Origin: Schumannella luteola
GTDB lineage: Bacteria > Actinomycetota > Actinomycetes > Actinomycetales > Microbacteriaceae
Assembly (NCBI RefSeq): GCF_013408685.1
Contig: NZ_JACBZY010000001.1
Location: 124,001 to 188,000, forward strand
Direction: 5' to 3'
DNA: 64,000 bases
The notes under the pieces were generated by a model. That model ran no database searches. It saw nothing but the letters and a program-made list of their open reading frames with translations, and had not been told where the DNA came from. Shown piece by piece: positions 16,271 to 24,989 of the stretch; positions within the stretch are counted from its first letter, which is position 1; every line of letters begins with the position of its first letter. Both the position numbers and the translations under genes were made by a program.

Positions 16271-17425
16271 TCAGTTCTGGAGGTGCCGCTCGTCGGGGCC
16301 GACGTACTCGGAGAGCGGGCGGATGAGTGCGTTCGCCTCGAGCTGCTCCATGACGTGGGCGGTCCAGCCGACGACGCGCGAGGCGACGAACAGCGGCGTG
16401 AACGTCTTCGTGTCGAAGCCGAGCAGGTGGTAGGCCGGGCCGCTCGGGTAGTCGAGGTTCGGCTTGATGCTCTTCTTCGCCTCCATCGCGTCGGCGAGGC
16501 GGTGGTAGAGCGCGACGAGATCGGGTCCGCGACCGGCGGAGACCTCGGCGCCGCCGACACCCCGGAACTCGCCCGACTCGACGAGCTTCTCGAACGCGGC
16601 CTGCATCGTCGGCACGCGCGAGTCGCCGTTCTTGTAGACGCGGTGGCCGAAGCCCATGATCTTGCGCTTCTCGGCGAGCGCCGCATCCAGCCACGCCTCG
16701 GCGCCGTCGGCCGAGCCGATCTCGTCGAAGACGTCCATGACGGCCTCGTTCGCACCGCCGTGCAGCGGACCCTTGAGCGCGCCGATCGCCGCGACGACGG
16801 CCGAGTGCAGGTCGGCGAGCGTCGACGTGACCACCCGCGCGGTGAAAGTCGAGGCGTTGAAGGAGTGCTCGGCGTAGAGCACCATCGAGACCCGGAACAC
16901 CTCGGCGGCCGCGTCGCTCGGCTCATCGCCGAAGGTCATCCAGAGGAAGTTGCGCGAGTAGTCGAGGTCGTCGCGCGGGGCGACCACGTCGAGCCCGTGG
17001 CGGCGGCGCTGGTCGTAGGCGACGATCGCGGGGATCGCCGCGAACAGCCGCTCCGACTTCGCCAGGTTCGCCTCGCGACTCGAGTCGTCGGTCTGCGGGT
17101 CGTTCGCGCCGAGCACGCTGACGGCGGTGCGCACGACATCCATCGGGTGCGAGCTCGTCGGCGTCAGGTCGATCGCCGCCTTCACGTTGTCGGCCAGGGC
17201 GCGGCCGGCCCGCTCGCGCGCCGTGAACTCCGCCAGCTCGGCCTCGGTCGGCAGCTCGCCGTGCCAGATCAGCCAGGCCACCTGCTCGTACGACAGGGAT
17301 GCGGCGAGCTCCTGCACCGGATAGCCGCGGTACAGCAGCGAGTTCGTCTCCGGGTTGACCTTCGAGATCGAGGTCGTGTCGACCACGACGCCCGCGAGGC
17401 CCTTCTTGATGTCGGTGTCGGTCAT
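16271..17425 (-). CDS. prpC: 2-methylcitrate synthase
   Basis: A 384-residue citrate synthase-fold enzyme condensing propionyl-CoA with oxaloacetate. The catalytic residues are seen in GPLHGGANEAV, GFGHRVYKNGDSR and the LDYPSGPAYHLLGF region. Short length (citrate synthases of the TCA cycle are usually about 430 residues) and position after prpD-prpB give the methylcitrate assignment. Start 17425 has AAGGAG 6 nt upstream. There is a 146-bp gap from prpB, so it may also have its own promoter. Confidence 0.92.
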   Translation of the reverse strand: MTDTDIKKGLAGVVVDTTSISKVNPETNSLLYRGYPVQELAASLSYEQVAWLIWHGELPTEAELAEFTARERAGRALADNVKAAIDLTPTSSHPMDVVRTAVSVLGANDPQTDDSSREANLAKSERLFAAIPAIVAYDQRRRHGLDVVAPRDDLDYSRNFLWMTFGDEPSDAAAEVFRVSMVLYAEHSFNASTFTARVVTSTLADLHSAVVAAIGALKGPLHGGANEAVMDVFDEIGSADGAEAWLDAALAEKRKIMGFGHRVYKNGDSRVPTMQAAFEKLVESGEFRGVGGAEVSAGRGPDLVALYHRLADAMEAKKSIKPNLDYPSGPAYHLLGFDTKTFTPLFVASRVVGWTAHVMEQLEANALIRPLSEYVGPDERHLQN

Positions 17426-17571
17426 GTCGCTCCTTCGCGGCGCCTCGAGAGGCGGATGCGCCCGGTGCGGGCGGCGGTTGAGGGGGTGAGGTCAGTGTGC
17501 GCCCGCGGGCGCCCGGTTCACAGGATGGATGCGCGGCTCTCGCCCGGCGCTCAGCCCGGCACTGCGCATCC

Positions 17572-18495
17572 TCAGCTCTGTCGGTTGTTGCCGAGGTCGA
17601 AGGTGAAGATGCCCGCGTCGAACTCCGAGTAGCCGGAGTAGTCGACGAGCTCGTAGAGCCGCGCGCGGGTCTGCATGCTCGGCACCTGGCTCTGCAGCGA
17701 CCCCTCGGTGCCGAGCGCGTCGAGGCCGCGCTCGGCGGCGCCCATCGCGAGACGCAGGAGCGACACCGGGAAGATCACGAGGTTCACGCCGACACTCTCG
17801 AGCTGCGACACGGTGAAGAGCTCGCTCTTGCCGAACTCGGTCATGTTCGCCAGCACGGGCACGTCGACGGCGGCGCGGATCGCGGCGAACTCCTCGAGGG
17901 TCGCCATCGCCTCGGGGAAGATCGCGTCGGCGCCCGCATCCACCAGCGCCTTTGCCCGGTCGACGGCGTCGCGCAGGCCCTGCTCTCCGCCGGCGACGCC
18001 GCGGATGTCGGTGCGCGCCATGATCAGGAAGTTCGCGTCACGCCGCCCGGCGGCCGCGGCGGCGATGCGCTTCAGCGCGGTCGACTCGTCCACGACCTCC
18101 TTGCCGTCGAGGTGCCCGCAGCGCTTCGGGTTGACCTGGTCTTCGATGTGGATGCCGGCGACGCCCGCATCCTCCATCAGCTGCACCGTTCGCGCGACGT
18201 TCATCGGCTCGCCGAAGCCGGTGTCGGCATCCACCAGCGTCGGCAGGTCGGTCACGCGGGCGATCTGGCCGGCGCGCTGCGACACCTCGGTGAGCGTGGT
18301 CAGCCCGATGTCGGGCAGGCCGAGGTCGGCGCTGAGCACGGCGCCCGAGACGTAGACGCCCTCGAAACCCTTCTCCTGGATCAGCTGCGCGCTCAGCGGG
18401 TTGAAGGCGCCGGGCAGGCGCAGCAGCTTGCCGCTCGCGAGCGCCTCGCGGAAGGCGGCGCGCTTCTCGTGCGGCGGCAGGGTCGACTGCAGCAT
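17572..18495 (-). CDS. prpB: 2-methylisocitrate lyase
   Basis: A 307-residue isocitrate lyase-superfamily enzyme that splits 2-methylisocitrate into pyruvate and succinate. It shows the superfamily catalytic loop RCGH in NPKRCGHLDGK, the metal-binding DADTGFG, and FPEAMATLEEF. The ATG shares one base with the prpD stop (TGATG), showing coupling. Confidence 0.95.
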   Translation of the reverse strand: MLQSTLPPHEKRAAFREALASGKLLRLPGAFNPLSAQLIQEKGFEGVYVSGAVLSADLGLPDIGLTTLTEVSQRAGQIARVTDLPTLVDADTGFGEPMNVARTVQLMEDAGVAGIHIEDQVNPKRCGHLDGKEVVDESTALKRIAAAAAGRRDANFLIMARTDIRGVAGGEQGLRDAVDRAKALVDAGADAIFPEAMATLEEFAAIRAAVDVPVLANMTEFGKSELFTVSQLESVGVNLVIFPVSLLRLAMGAAERGLDALGTEGSLQSQVPSMQTRARLYELVDYSGYSEFDAGIFTFDLGNNRQS

Positions 18496-20051
18496 CAGAA
18501 CAGTCCCTTCGGGGAGGCGGGCAGAGCGCCGATCGGGGCGCCCTCGGTGACACTGACGGTGAGCCCGCCGAGCTCGGCGGCGGTCAGTTCGGGCAGGCGC
18601 TCGGCCAGCGCCAGGAAGCGCTCGATCTCGGCGCCCGCGAGCACCGGCTCGGCCAGCTCGCGGAACTTGCGCACGTAATCGGCGCGGGCGAAGGGCCGGG
18701 CGCCGAGCGGATGCGCATCCGCCACCGCGATCTCGTCGACGATGCGGCGTCCATCCGCGAGCTCGATCTCGACGCGACCGCCGAAGGCCTTCTCGGCCGG
18801 GTCGATCGAGTGGTACCGGCGCGTCCACTCCGCATCCTCGGCCGTCGTGATCTTGTGCCACAGCGCGACCGTGTCGGGGCGGGCGGCCCGCTCGGGGGCG
18901 TAGGAGTCGGCGTGGTGCCACGTGCCGTCCTGCAGGGCGACGGCGAAGATGTACGGCACCGAGTGGTCGAGCGTCTCGCGGCTCGCGGTCGGGTCGTACT
19001 TCTGCGGGTCGTTCGCGCCCGAGCCGATCACGTAGTGCGTGTGGTGGCTGGTGGCGATGAGGATGCTCGCCACGTTCGCCGGGTCGCGCAGCTCGGGATG
19101 CTCGGCGCCGAGCTTGCGCGCCAGGTCGATCCAGGCCTGCGCCTGGTACTCGGCCGAGTGCTCCTTCGTGTACGTGTCGAGGATGCCGCGCTTCGCCTCG
19201 CCAGCGGCCGGAAGCGGAACCTCGTAGCGCGCATCCGGCCCGTCGAGCAGCCAGGCGATGACGCCGTCTTCGCCCTCCCAGATCGGGCTCGGACTGGTCT
19301 GGCCGCGCAGCGCCCGATCGACGGCCTCGATCGCCATCTTGCCGGCGAAGGCGGGCGCGTAGGCCTTCCAGGTGGAGATCTCGCCCTTGCGCGACTGTCG
19401 GGTCGCCGTGGTCGTGTGCAGGGCCTGGCCGATCGCCTGGTAGATCACGGCCGGGTCGAGGCCGAGCAGGGTTCCGATGCCGGCCGCGGCGCTCGGGCCG
19501 AGGTGCGCGACGTGGTCGATCTTGTGCTTGTGCAGGCTGATCGCCTTCACCAGGTCGACCTGGATCTCGTATCCGGTCGCGGCGCCGCGCACGAAGGCCG
19601 CGCCATCCTGACCGGTGTGCTGCGCGACGGCGAGGATCGGCGGGATGTTGTCGCCCGGGTGCGAGTAGTCGGCGGCGAGGAAGGTGTCGTGGAAGTCGAG
19701 CTCGCGCACGGCCACGCCGTTCGCGAAGGCGGCCCACTCGGGGCTGAAGCGGGCTCCGCTGTTGCTGCTGCCGATGCCGGTTCCGGCGCCGGTCGGGTCG
19801 ATGCCGAACACCGTCGCGCCGGGGGTCTTCGGGTTGGCCTCGGCCTGCCCGCGTGCGGCGACGACGGGCGCGCGGCCCAGGCTCGCGGTCGCGACGGCCG
19901 CGTTGTCGATCACGCGGTTGATGATCATGTCGACCACCTCCGGCTCGACGGCGACCGGGTCGGCGGCGACCTCGGCGACCTTCCACGCCAGCTGCTCTTC
20001 GCGGGGCAGCGGCTCCTCGCTGCGGTAGACGCGCAGGGGGTGCAGGTTCAT
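18495..20051 (-). CDS. prpD: 2-methylcitrate dehydratase
   Basis: A 518-residue MmgE/PrpD-family enzyme dehydrating 2-methylcitrate to 2-methylaconitate. The N-terminus [23 protein letters not shown] and [14 protein letters not shown], then [23 protein letters not shown], are typical of bacterial PrpD. The ATG overlaps the stop of the GntR gene upstream (ATGA). It is second in the gntR-prpD-prpB-prpC unit. Confidence 0.95.
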   Translation of the reverse strand: MNLHPLRVYRSEEPLPREEQLAWKVAEVAADPVAVEPEVVDMIINRVIDNAAVATASLGRAPVVAARGQAEANPKTPGATVFGIDPTGAGTGIGSSNSGARFSPEWAAFANGVAVRELDFHDTFLAADYSHPGDNIPPILAVAQHTGQDGAAFVRGAATGYEIQVDLVKAISLHKHKIDHVAHLGPSAAAGIGTLLGLDPAVIYQAIGQALHTTTATRQSRKGEISTWKAYAPAFAGKMAIEAVDRALRGQTSPSPIWEGEDGVIAWLLDGPDARYEVPLPAAGEAKRGILDTYTKEHSAEYQAQAWIDLARKLGAEHPELRDPANVASILIATSHHTHYVIGSGANDPQKYDPTASRETLDHSVPYIFAVALQDGTWHHADSYAPERAARPDTVALWHKITTAEDAEWTRRYHSIDPAEKAFGGRVEIELADGRRIVDEIAVADAHPLGARPFARADYVRKFRELAEPVLAGAEIERFLALAERLPELTAAELGGLTVSVTEGAPIGALPASPKGLF

Positions 20052-20791
20052 GGGCGGCCTTTCTCGGGGCTGGGTGAGAGGGATGCGACGGCGGCGGACG
20101 CGTGGCCGGGCGTGCTGGCGGCGGCAGCGGCGGCAGCCGCGGACGCGGCGGCAGCCGACTCTGCGCGGTCGAGCGTGTCGAGAAGGTGGGCGAGCGAAGC
20201 CCGCAGGTGCACGGTCGTCGCGGAGGCGGCGAGCACCTCGTCGCGGTCGCGGATCGCCGCGCAGATCAGTCGGTGCTCGTCGGCCGCGCGTAGCAGCCGG
20301 TCGGCGTCGTCGGCCGCGTTGCGGCGGGCGCGCTGGAGGTGCGTGCGGATGCCGGCGAGCGCGGCGCGCAGGGCCGAGTTGCCCACCGCATCCGCCACAG
20401 CCTCGTCGAAGTCGGCGACGACGGCGTAGTACGCGTCGATGCCGCCCTCGTCGAGCGTGGATGCGGCGGCGGCGAAGCGCGCGGCGAGCGCCGCGAAGAC
20501 GGCCGGATCGCCGCGGCGGGCAGCGAGGCGGCCGGCCTGCACCTCGAGCGGCTCGCGCACCTCGAACTGCTCGCGCACGCCGTCGGCCGAGACCGCGGAG
20601 ACGACGGCGGTGCGGCGGGAGGTGTCGACGAGTCCCTCCATCGCGAGGCGGGCGAGGGCGGAACGCAACGGCGTGCGGGAGACGCCGAGCTCGGCGGCGA
20701 GGTCGATCTCGCTCAGCACGGAGCCGGGCCGACGGCGCCAGGTGACGATGTCATCCCGCAGTCGCTCGTAGGCCGCCTCGCTCGCACGCAT
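20048..20791 (-). CDS. GntR-family regulator (FCD/FadR subfamily), probable prp regulator
   Basis: A 247-residue regulator with an N-terminal winged helix ([43 protein letters not shown], residues 7-50) and a helical FCD ligand domain with metal-binding residues around [14 protein letters not shown] and [10 protein letters not shown]. The C-terminus is a low-complexity Ala/Ser tract (about residues 205-235). Start 20791 is supported by TAGGGT-N7-ATG, a leaderless signature. It leads the prp operon, so methylcitrate or propionyl-CoA is a reasonable effector, by inference. A GTATAC palindrome lies 73 nt upstream (20864-20869). Confidence 0.9.
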   Translation of the reverse strand: MRASEAAYERLRDDIVTWRRRPGSVLSEIDLAAELGVSRTPLRSALARLAMEGLVDTSRRTAVVSAVSADGVREQFEVREPLEVQAGRLAARRGDPAVFAALAARFAAAASTLDEGGIDAYYAVVADFDEAVADAVGNSALRAALAGIRTHLQRARRNAADDADRLLRAADEHRLICAAIRDRDEVLAASATTVHLRASLAHLLDTLDRAESAAAASAAAAAAAASTPGHASAAVASLSPSPEKGRP

Positions 20792-20798
20792 CGGGGCC

Positions 20799-20804
20799 AC
20801 CCTA
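20799..20804 (-). promoter_or_regulatory. -10 TAGGGT of the leaderless gntR-prpDBC transcript
   Basis: TAGGGT on the minus strand (20804-20799), then 7 nt, then the ATG at 20791. Transcription would start at the start codon, fixing the regulator's N-terminus. Confidence 0.55.
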
Positions 20805-20898
20805 CGCCCGTGTATCCCGAGCGCGCATCTTGTCGACTCTTCGTCGCGGTCCCGACACTCTCTGTATACCGGGCGCCGATCGTCGAGCGCCGGAGATC

Positions 20899-21040
20899 GA
20901 GGGTGGCCACAAATCACACGCGACACGCCGCAGAAGCGTGCACTCTCTGGCCACCCCGCGAGCCCATCCCGACGCCGCACCTCGAGGGTGGCCACAAATC
21001 ACACGCGACACGCCGCAGAAGCGTGCAATCTTTGGCCACC
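20899..21040. repeat. Palindromic repeat family F2, two direct copies
   Basis: Two 57-bp units (20899-20955 and 20984-21040) separated by 28 bp and nearly identical, differing in only a few positions near the 3' end. Each is itself a palindrome with end arms GGTGGCCA/TGGCCACC and an inner hairpin CACGC-N7-GCGTG. They lie in the 311-bp gap after the YitT stop. No gene seen in the gap. Confidence 0.85.
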
Positions 21041-21102
21041 CGACGCTCGCGCGCTGATCCCTCGGACCTCGGGCGCCGCGAAGCGCGACGACGCGCGGGC
21101 TC

Positions 21103-21858
21103 TCAGGCTCCGGTGTAGCGGCCCGGCCGGTGGTTGAGGGCGACGATGCCGTTGAGCACGATGGCTCCGGCGACCGAGACCGCGAAGACGAGCGGCGGCA
21201 GCACGGTGAGGGCGACGACGAGGACGACCGCATCCATCGCCAGCATGAGCCAGCCGGCGCGCCAGCCGAAGCGGTCTTGCAGGATCAGCGCCAGGATGCC
21301 GAAGCCGCCCACGCTCGACCGGTGCCGGAACAGCGCCAGCACTCCCATGCCGCACAGCACGTTGCCCGCGATCGCGGCGTAGATCGGCGGCAGCTCGACC
21401 GGCGGCCAGAGCAGCGCGTGACCGGCGGCTCCGAGCGAGACTCCGACGATGCAGAGCAACGAGCGGAGGGTGAAGCTCCAGCCGCGGCGGCCGATCGCCA
21501 ACGCCAGGAACGGGAGGTTGACCAGTGCGAACAGCAGCGGGAACGACCATCCCGTCGCGTAGCTGATCGTCAGGGCGATGCCCGCGGTGCCGCCGGTGAC
21601 GACGCCGCCGGCCTTGAGCACGAAGAGTCCGAGAGAGACGAGCACGACGCCGACGAGGAGCCCCGCGACGTCTTCGACGCGGCCGTGCGGGATCGGGATG
21701 GCCGGGGCCGGTTCGGGATGCAGGGCCGGTTCGGGATGCGGTGCCGGGTCGGGATGGCCCGGTCCCGAGAGGTGCGGGCGGGCAGGATCGAGAGCCGACG
21801 CAGCAGCGGCAGGGATCGCGGGGGTGGCCCGGCGCGGGAACGGGATGCGGAGGGTCAC
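21103..21858 (-). CDS. YitT-family (DUF161) membrane protein
   Basis: A 251-residue membrane protein of unknown function with about five or six helices. The YitT signature is in KAGGVVTGGTAGIALTISYATGW and IYAAIAGNVLCGMGVLALFRHRSSVGGFGILAL. The first 57 residues are Pro/His/Glu-rich with imperfect PEP repeats (PDPAPHPEPALHPEPAPAIP), encoded by GGTTCGGGATGC-type tandem units. The start is GTG 21858; GATGAT-N6-GTG upstream fits leaderless initiation. It is divergent from the AsnC-type gene, with 99 bp between. Confidence 0.85.
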   Translation of the reverse strand: MTLRIPFPRRATPAIPAAAASALDPARPHLSGPGHPDPAPHPEPALHPEPAPAIPIPHGRVEDVAGLLVGVVLVSLGLFVLKAGGVVTGGTAGIALTISYATGWSFPLLFALVNLPFLALAIGRRGWSFTLRSLLCIVGVSLGAAGHALLWPPVELPPIYAAIAGNVLCGMGVLALFRHRSSVGGFGILALILQDRFGWRAGWLMLAMDAVVLVVALTVLPPLVFAVSVAGAIVLNGIVALNHRPGRYTGA

Positions 21859-21957
21859 GTCACGATCATCGGCGCAGATGCGCGTGGAGCTCTACCGATC
21901 CGACCTCGATACATCGATCTGCTTGATCTGCCTTCGCTGACTAAGCAGAATGCGCAC

Positions 21958-22434
21958 ATGGACCGCATCGATCAGCTCGACGCCCGCATCCTGCGCGCCC
22001 TCGACGACGACCCCGCGGCGACGACGGTCGCGCTCTCCGCGACGCTCGGCGTCGCCCGCAACACGGTCGCCGCGCGGCTCGCCCGGCTGCAGCGCGACGG
22101 GGTGCTCACCTCCCCCGGCTCGCGCGTCGATCCGCGCGCCCTCGGCTACGACCTGGTCGCCTTCGTCGAGGTCGTGGTGAGCCAGGGCAACGCGCAGCCG
22201 GCGCTGACCGAGCTGGCGAGCATCCCTGAGGTCATCGAGATCAACGCGACCTCCGGGCGGGCGGATGCGCTGGTGCGGGTGGTCGCGCGCGACACCGCCG
22301 ACCTCTACCGTGTCACGAACGCGATGCTCGAGACCCCCGGAGTGCTGCGCTCGAGCACGGCGATCGTGTTGACCGAGGCGCTGCCGCTGCGCGTCGCGCC
22401 GCTGCTCGACCGGCGGGCGTCGGGCGAGGGCTGA
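21958..22434 (+). CDS. Lrp/AsnC-family regulator
   Basis: A 158-residue feast/famine regulator: HTH at residues 4-60 (IDQLDARILRALDDDPAATTVALSATLGVARNTVAARLARLQRDGVL) and a RAM ligand domain with GYDLVAFVEVVV and SGRADALVRVVARD. CAGAAT-N6-ATG upstream suggests a leaderless start. It is divergent from the YitT gene, which is its most likely target; ligand unknown, probably an amino acid. Confidence 0.92.
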   Translation: MDRIDQLDARILRALDDDPAATTVALSATLGVARNTVAARLARLQRDGVLTSPGSRVDPRALGYDLVAFVEVVVSQGNAQPALTELASIPEVIEINATSGRADALVRVVARDTADLYRVTNAMLETPGVLRSSTAIVLTEALPLRVAPLLDRRASGEG

Positions 22435-22569
22435 GCCGCCGCATCCCGACTCGCATCCCGCTCGCCGCGCGACGCCACGAGTGGCGGCGAATGCTCGCGA
22501 CATCTCGATGGCGCGCGGCGCGGGCTCGGGTACGGGCCGGGCGTGATGAGCCGCCCGGCCCGGTCGTGG

Positions 22570-22638
22570 GGTGGCGAGAGGATGCGCATCCTCTCGCCAC
22601 CGGTGGTCGCGTCAGCCTGCGGACCCGACGCGACCACC
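22570..22638. terminator. Twin palindromes between convergent asnC-type and adh genes
   Basis: A perfect 32-bp palindrome without loop (22570-22601, half-site GGTGGCGAGAGGATGC) is directly followed by a hairpin with 12-bp arms GGTGGTCGCGTC/GACGCGACCACC (22602-22638). Both lie between the convergent stops at 22434 and 22651. Likely bidirectional transcript end; the loopless palindrome could alternatively be a protein-binding site. Confidence 0.65.
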
Positions 22639-22650
22639 CGATGCCGCGGC

Positions 22651-23736
22651 TCAGGCGGCCGACGGCCCGTCAAAGCGCATCACGATGCGGCCGTCGATCT
22701 GCCCGCGCTCCATCCGCTCGAAGATGTCGTTGATGTCGTCGATCGACTCGACGGCGACGGTCGGGTGGATCTTGCCCTGGGCGTAGAACTCGAGCGCCTC
22801 GGCGAGATCCTGACGGGTGCCGACGATGGAGCCGCGGATCGTGATGGCGCGCAGCACGATGTCGAAGATGTTCGCCGGGAAGTCGCCCGGGGGCAGTCCG
22901 TTGAAGACGATGGTCGCGCCGCGGCGCGCGACACCGAGAGCCTGGCCGAAGGCCTTGGGGTGCACGGCCGTGACGAGCACGCCGTGGGCGCCGCCGGTGT
23001 GCGCCTGGATGTACTCGGCCGGGTCGTGCTCGGCCGCGTTGACGACCAGCTCGGCGCCGTGCTTCTTCGCGAGGGCCAGCTTGGCGTCGTCGATGTCGAC
23101 CGCGGCGACGCGCAGGCCCATCGCGACGGCGTACTGCACGGCGATGTGGCCGAGCCCGCCGATGCCCGAGATGACCACCCACTCGCCCGGGCGGGCTCCG
23201 GTCATCTTGAGGCCCTTGTAGACGGTGACGCCCGCGCAGAGCACCGGGGCGACCTCGACCGGGTCGGCTCCGGCGGGGATGCGCGCGGCGAACTTCTCAT
23301 CCACCAGCATGTACTCACCGAAGCTGCCGTCGACGCTGTAGCCGCCGTTCTGCTGCTCTTCGCAGAGGGTCTCCCAGCCGGTGCGGCAGTACTGGCAGTT
23401 GCCGCACGCCGACCAGAGCCAGGCGTTGCCGACGATCTGCCCGACCTCGAGCAGGGTCACGTCGTCGCCGAGTGCGACCACCTCGCCGTAGCCCTCGTGG
23501 CCGGGGATGAGGTCGCCCTTCGGCGCGACCGGCCAGTCGCCCTTGGCGGCGTGCAGGTCGGTGTGGCAGACGCCGGTCGTGTGCACCTTGACGAGCGCCT
23601 GGTGCGGCCCGGGGGTCGGGATCGGCACGTCGGCGATCGTCAGCGGCGCACCGGGCGCGGTGACGACGGCGGCGCGCATCGTGCCGGTGGGAACGACTCC
23701 GCGCTGGGCGGCGGGGGCAGGGATGGTGGTCGACAT
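22651..23736 (-). CDS. Zinc-dependent alcohol dehydrogenase (AdhP type)
   Basis: A 361-residue medium-chain dehydrogenase oxidising primary alcohols with NAD. Catalytic zinc ligands are Cys in GVCHTDLHAAKGDW and the GHEGYGEV histidine; structural zinc cysteines lie in CGNCQYCRTGWETLC; the nucleotide-binding loop is GIGGLGHIAVQYA. The NTCH-type segment and KGLKMTGARPGEW match ethanol-active AdhP/AdhT enzymes. It appears monocistronic, with 130 bp before the CBM9-like gene upstream. Confidence 0.95.
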   Translation of the reverse strand: MSTTIPAPAAQRGVVPTGTMRAAVVTAPGAPLTIADVPIPTPGPHQALVKVHTTGVCHTDLHAAKGDWPVAPKGDLIPGHEGYGEVVALGDDVTLLEVGQIVGNAWLWSACGNCQYCRTGWETLCEEQQNGGYSVDGSFGEYMLVDEKFAARIPAGADPVEVAPVLCAGVTVYKGLKMTGARPGEWVVISGIGGLGHIAVQYAVAMGLRVAAVDIDDAKLALAKKHGAELVVNAAEHDPAEYIQAHTGGAHGVLVTAVHPKAFGQALGVARRGATIVFNGLPPGDFPANIFDIVLRAITIRGSIVGTRQDLAEALEFYAQGKIHPTVAVESIDDINDIFERMERGQIDGRIVMRFDGPSAA

Positions 23737-23866
23737 CGACTCTCCAGACTTCCTTGTCGTGGTGGCGCCGCGTCGAAGGGGGATGCGGCACCGCCGACGC
23801 TAGGCAGGCCGGGGTTGCACGGCGGTTGCGGCCCGGATGCAACGCCCGCCGGCGGACAGGAGCGGA

Positions 23867-24934
23867 TCAGACCTCGTCGGCGCTGAAGCGCACGCGGGGG
23901 AAGAGCTCGGGCAGATGCGAGTCCCAGACGCCGTGCGGGCTCCACGACCACCCGCCGGAGTCGTCGGCGCCGTGCTTCGCGACATTGAACCGCGACACCT
24001 CGATGCGCCAGGTGTCACCCGGGTTCGGCGGCACGGCGAAGCGCGGGTCGGATGCGGCGGCACCAGACGCGGACGCAGCGGACGCGGACGCAGCGGACGC
24101 GGACGCAGCGGACGCGGACGCAGCGGACGCGGACGCAGCGGATGAGGACGCGCCGGCAACAGCATCCGCCCGCGCCAGCACCTCGAGTGACGACCACGGC
24201 ACCGCGATCTCGACCGTCCAGCCGCGATCGACCGTGCTCGGATCGTTGAGCGTGCCGTCGACGTGCACGGCGGTGCGCAGCCCGGGCAGGTCCCAGCCCC
24301 AGAATCCGGTGCGCAGCCCGCCGGGATGCGCGTAGCCGACGCCGTCGAAGGCGACCGCCTGCGGGTGATCAGCGTGCAGCTCGGGCGGCGCGTCGGCGCC
24401 GAACGGCGTGCGCGAACGTCCCCAGGCGAACAGCACCTCGTAGATCGTGTTGAACGCGTTGACCTCGAGCTCGTAGTAGGCGCCGCGACCGACGGCGACA
24501 TCGACGTCGGCGCCGTCACCCGCCGCGTCCGGCCCCGCGATGAACAGCTCGACGTCGTCGTCGCGCCAGATCTCGCTGTCGCGCTCGGTCAGCGTCGCCG
24601 TGACCTCCGGCTGCTCGACCCAGCAGCCGACGTAGAGGTTCCCGTCGTCCCAGAGGATCGCCGCCTCGGTCGCGAGAGCAGTGGATGCGCCGCTCACGAG
24701 GTCGACGAACCGCGGCGAGCGCGGGGCACGCTGCCAGCACGGCGCGGCGAGGCGCCCGTCGAGGGCGGGCGGCTCGGCGACCCGCAGCGCCGTGTATTCG
24801 GGCGGCGCGGCGACCGGCCGCCGCTCTCGCGTCTTCTCGACGCCCTCGACGGCGAAGACCTCGCCGGTCGCCGGCGTCCCCTCCGCCCGATCCGGCCCGT
24901 CCGCCCGGTCCGCCGGCACGCTCTCGTCGCTCAT
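23867..24934 (-). CDS. Carbohydrate-binding family 9-like domain protein
   Basis: A 355-residue protein with the CBM9-like (DUF1083) pattern: ALDGRLAAPCWQRAPRSPRFVDL near residue 60, then ILWDDGNLYVGCWVEQP, DDDVELFI, YYELEVNAFNTIYEV and the C-terminal WRIEVSRFNVAKHG. No signal peptide is visible, so it may be cytoplasmic. An insertion of about 25 residues of perfect SASAA repeats (near residues 265-290) interrupts the domain just before the final strands. It lies 55 bp after the FMN dehydrogenase but has TAGCCT-N6-ATG directly upstream, so it probably also has its own leaderless promoter. Confidence 0.82.
   Translation of the reverse strand: MSDESVPADRADGPDRAEGTPATGEVFAVEGVEKTRERRPVAAPPEYTALRVAEPPALDGRLAAPCWQRAPRSPRFVDLVSGASTALATEAAILWDDGNLYVGCWVEQPEVTATLTERDSEIWRDDDVELFIAGPDAAGDGADVDVAVGRGAYYELEVNAFNTIYEVLFAWGRSRTPFGADAPPELHADHPQAVAFDGVGYAHPGGLRTGFWGWDLPGLRTAVHVDGTLNDPSTVDRGWTVEIAVPWSSLEVLARADAVAGASSSAASASAASASAASASAASASAASASGAAASDPRFAVPPNPGDTWRIEVSRFNVAKHGADDSGGWSWSPHGVWDSHLPELFPRVRFSADEV
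24067..24141 (-). repeat. Five perfect 15-bp tandem repeats inside the CBM9-like gene
   Basis: Unit ACGCGGACGCAGCGG (plus strand), five exact copies, coding for repeated SASAA on the minus strand. The unit keeps the reading frame, so copy-number changes would lengthen or shorten the protein by five residues. Confidence 0.9.
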
Positions 24935-24940
24935 GCCGGG

Positions 24941-24946
24941 AGGCTA
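24941..24946 (-). promoter_or_regulatory. -10 TAGCCT, leaderless start of the CBM9-like gene
   Basis: Minus-strand TAGCCT (24946-24941), then 6 nt and the ATG at 24934. No Shine-Dalgarno sequence is present. Confidence 0.55.
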
Positions 24947-24989
24947 CCCAGCCGCCCCGTCGAGGTCACCAGCCGCGCCGTCGACGCCG

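Noticed and set aside
16271-17425. Housekeeping TCA-cycle citrate synthase
   Set aside because: Length of 384 residues and location after prpD-prpB favour 2-methylcitrate synthase.
20899-21040. Coding extension of the prp GntR regulator into the repeat region
   Set aside because: The frame to 20995 runs through palindromes; TAGGGT-N7-ATG fixes the start at 20791.
24067-24141. Possible CRISPR or minisatellite array
   Set aside because: Units are 15 bp, contiguous without spacers, and in frame within a gene.
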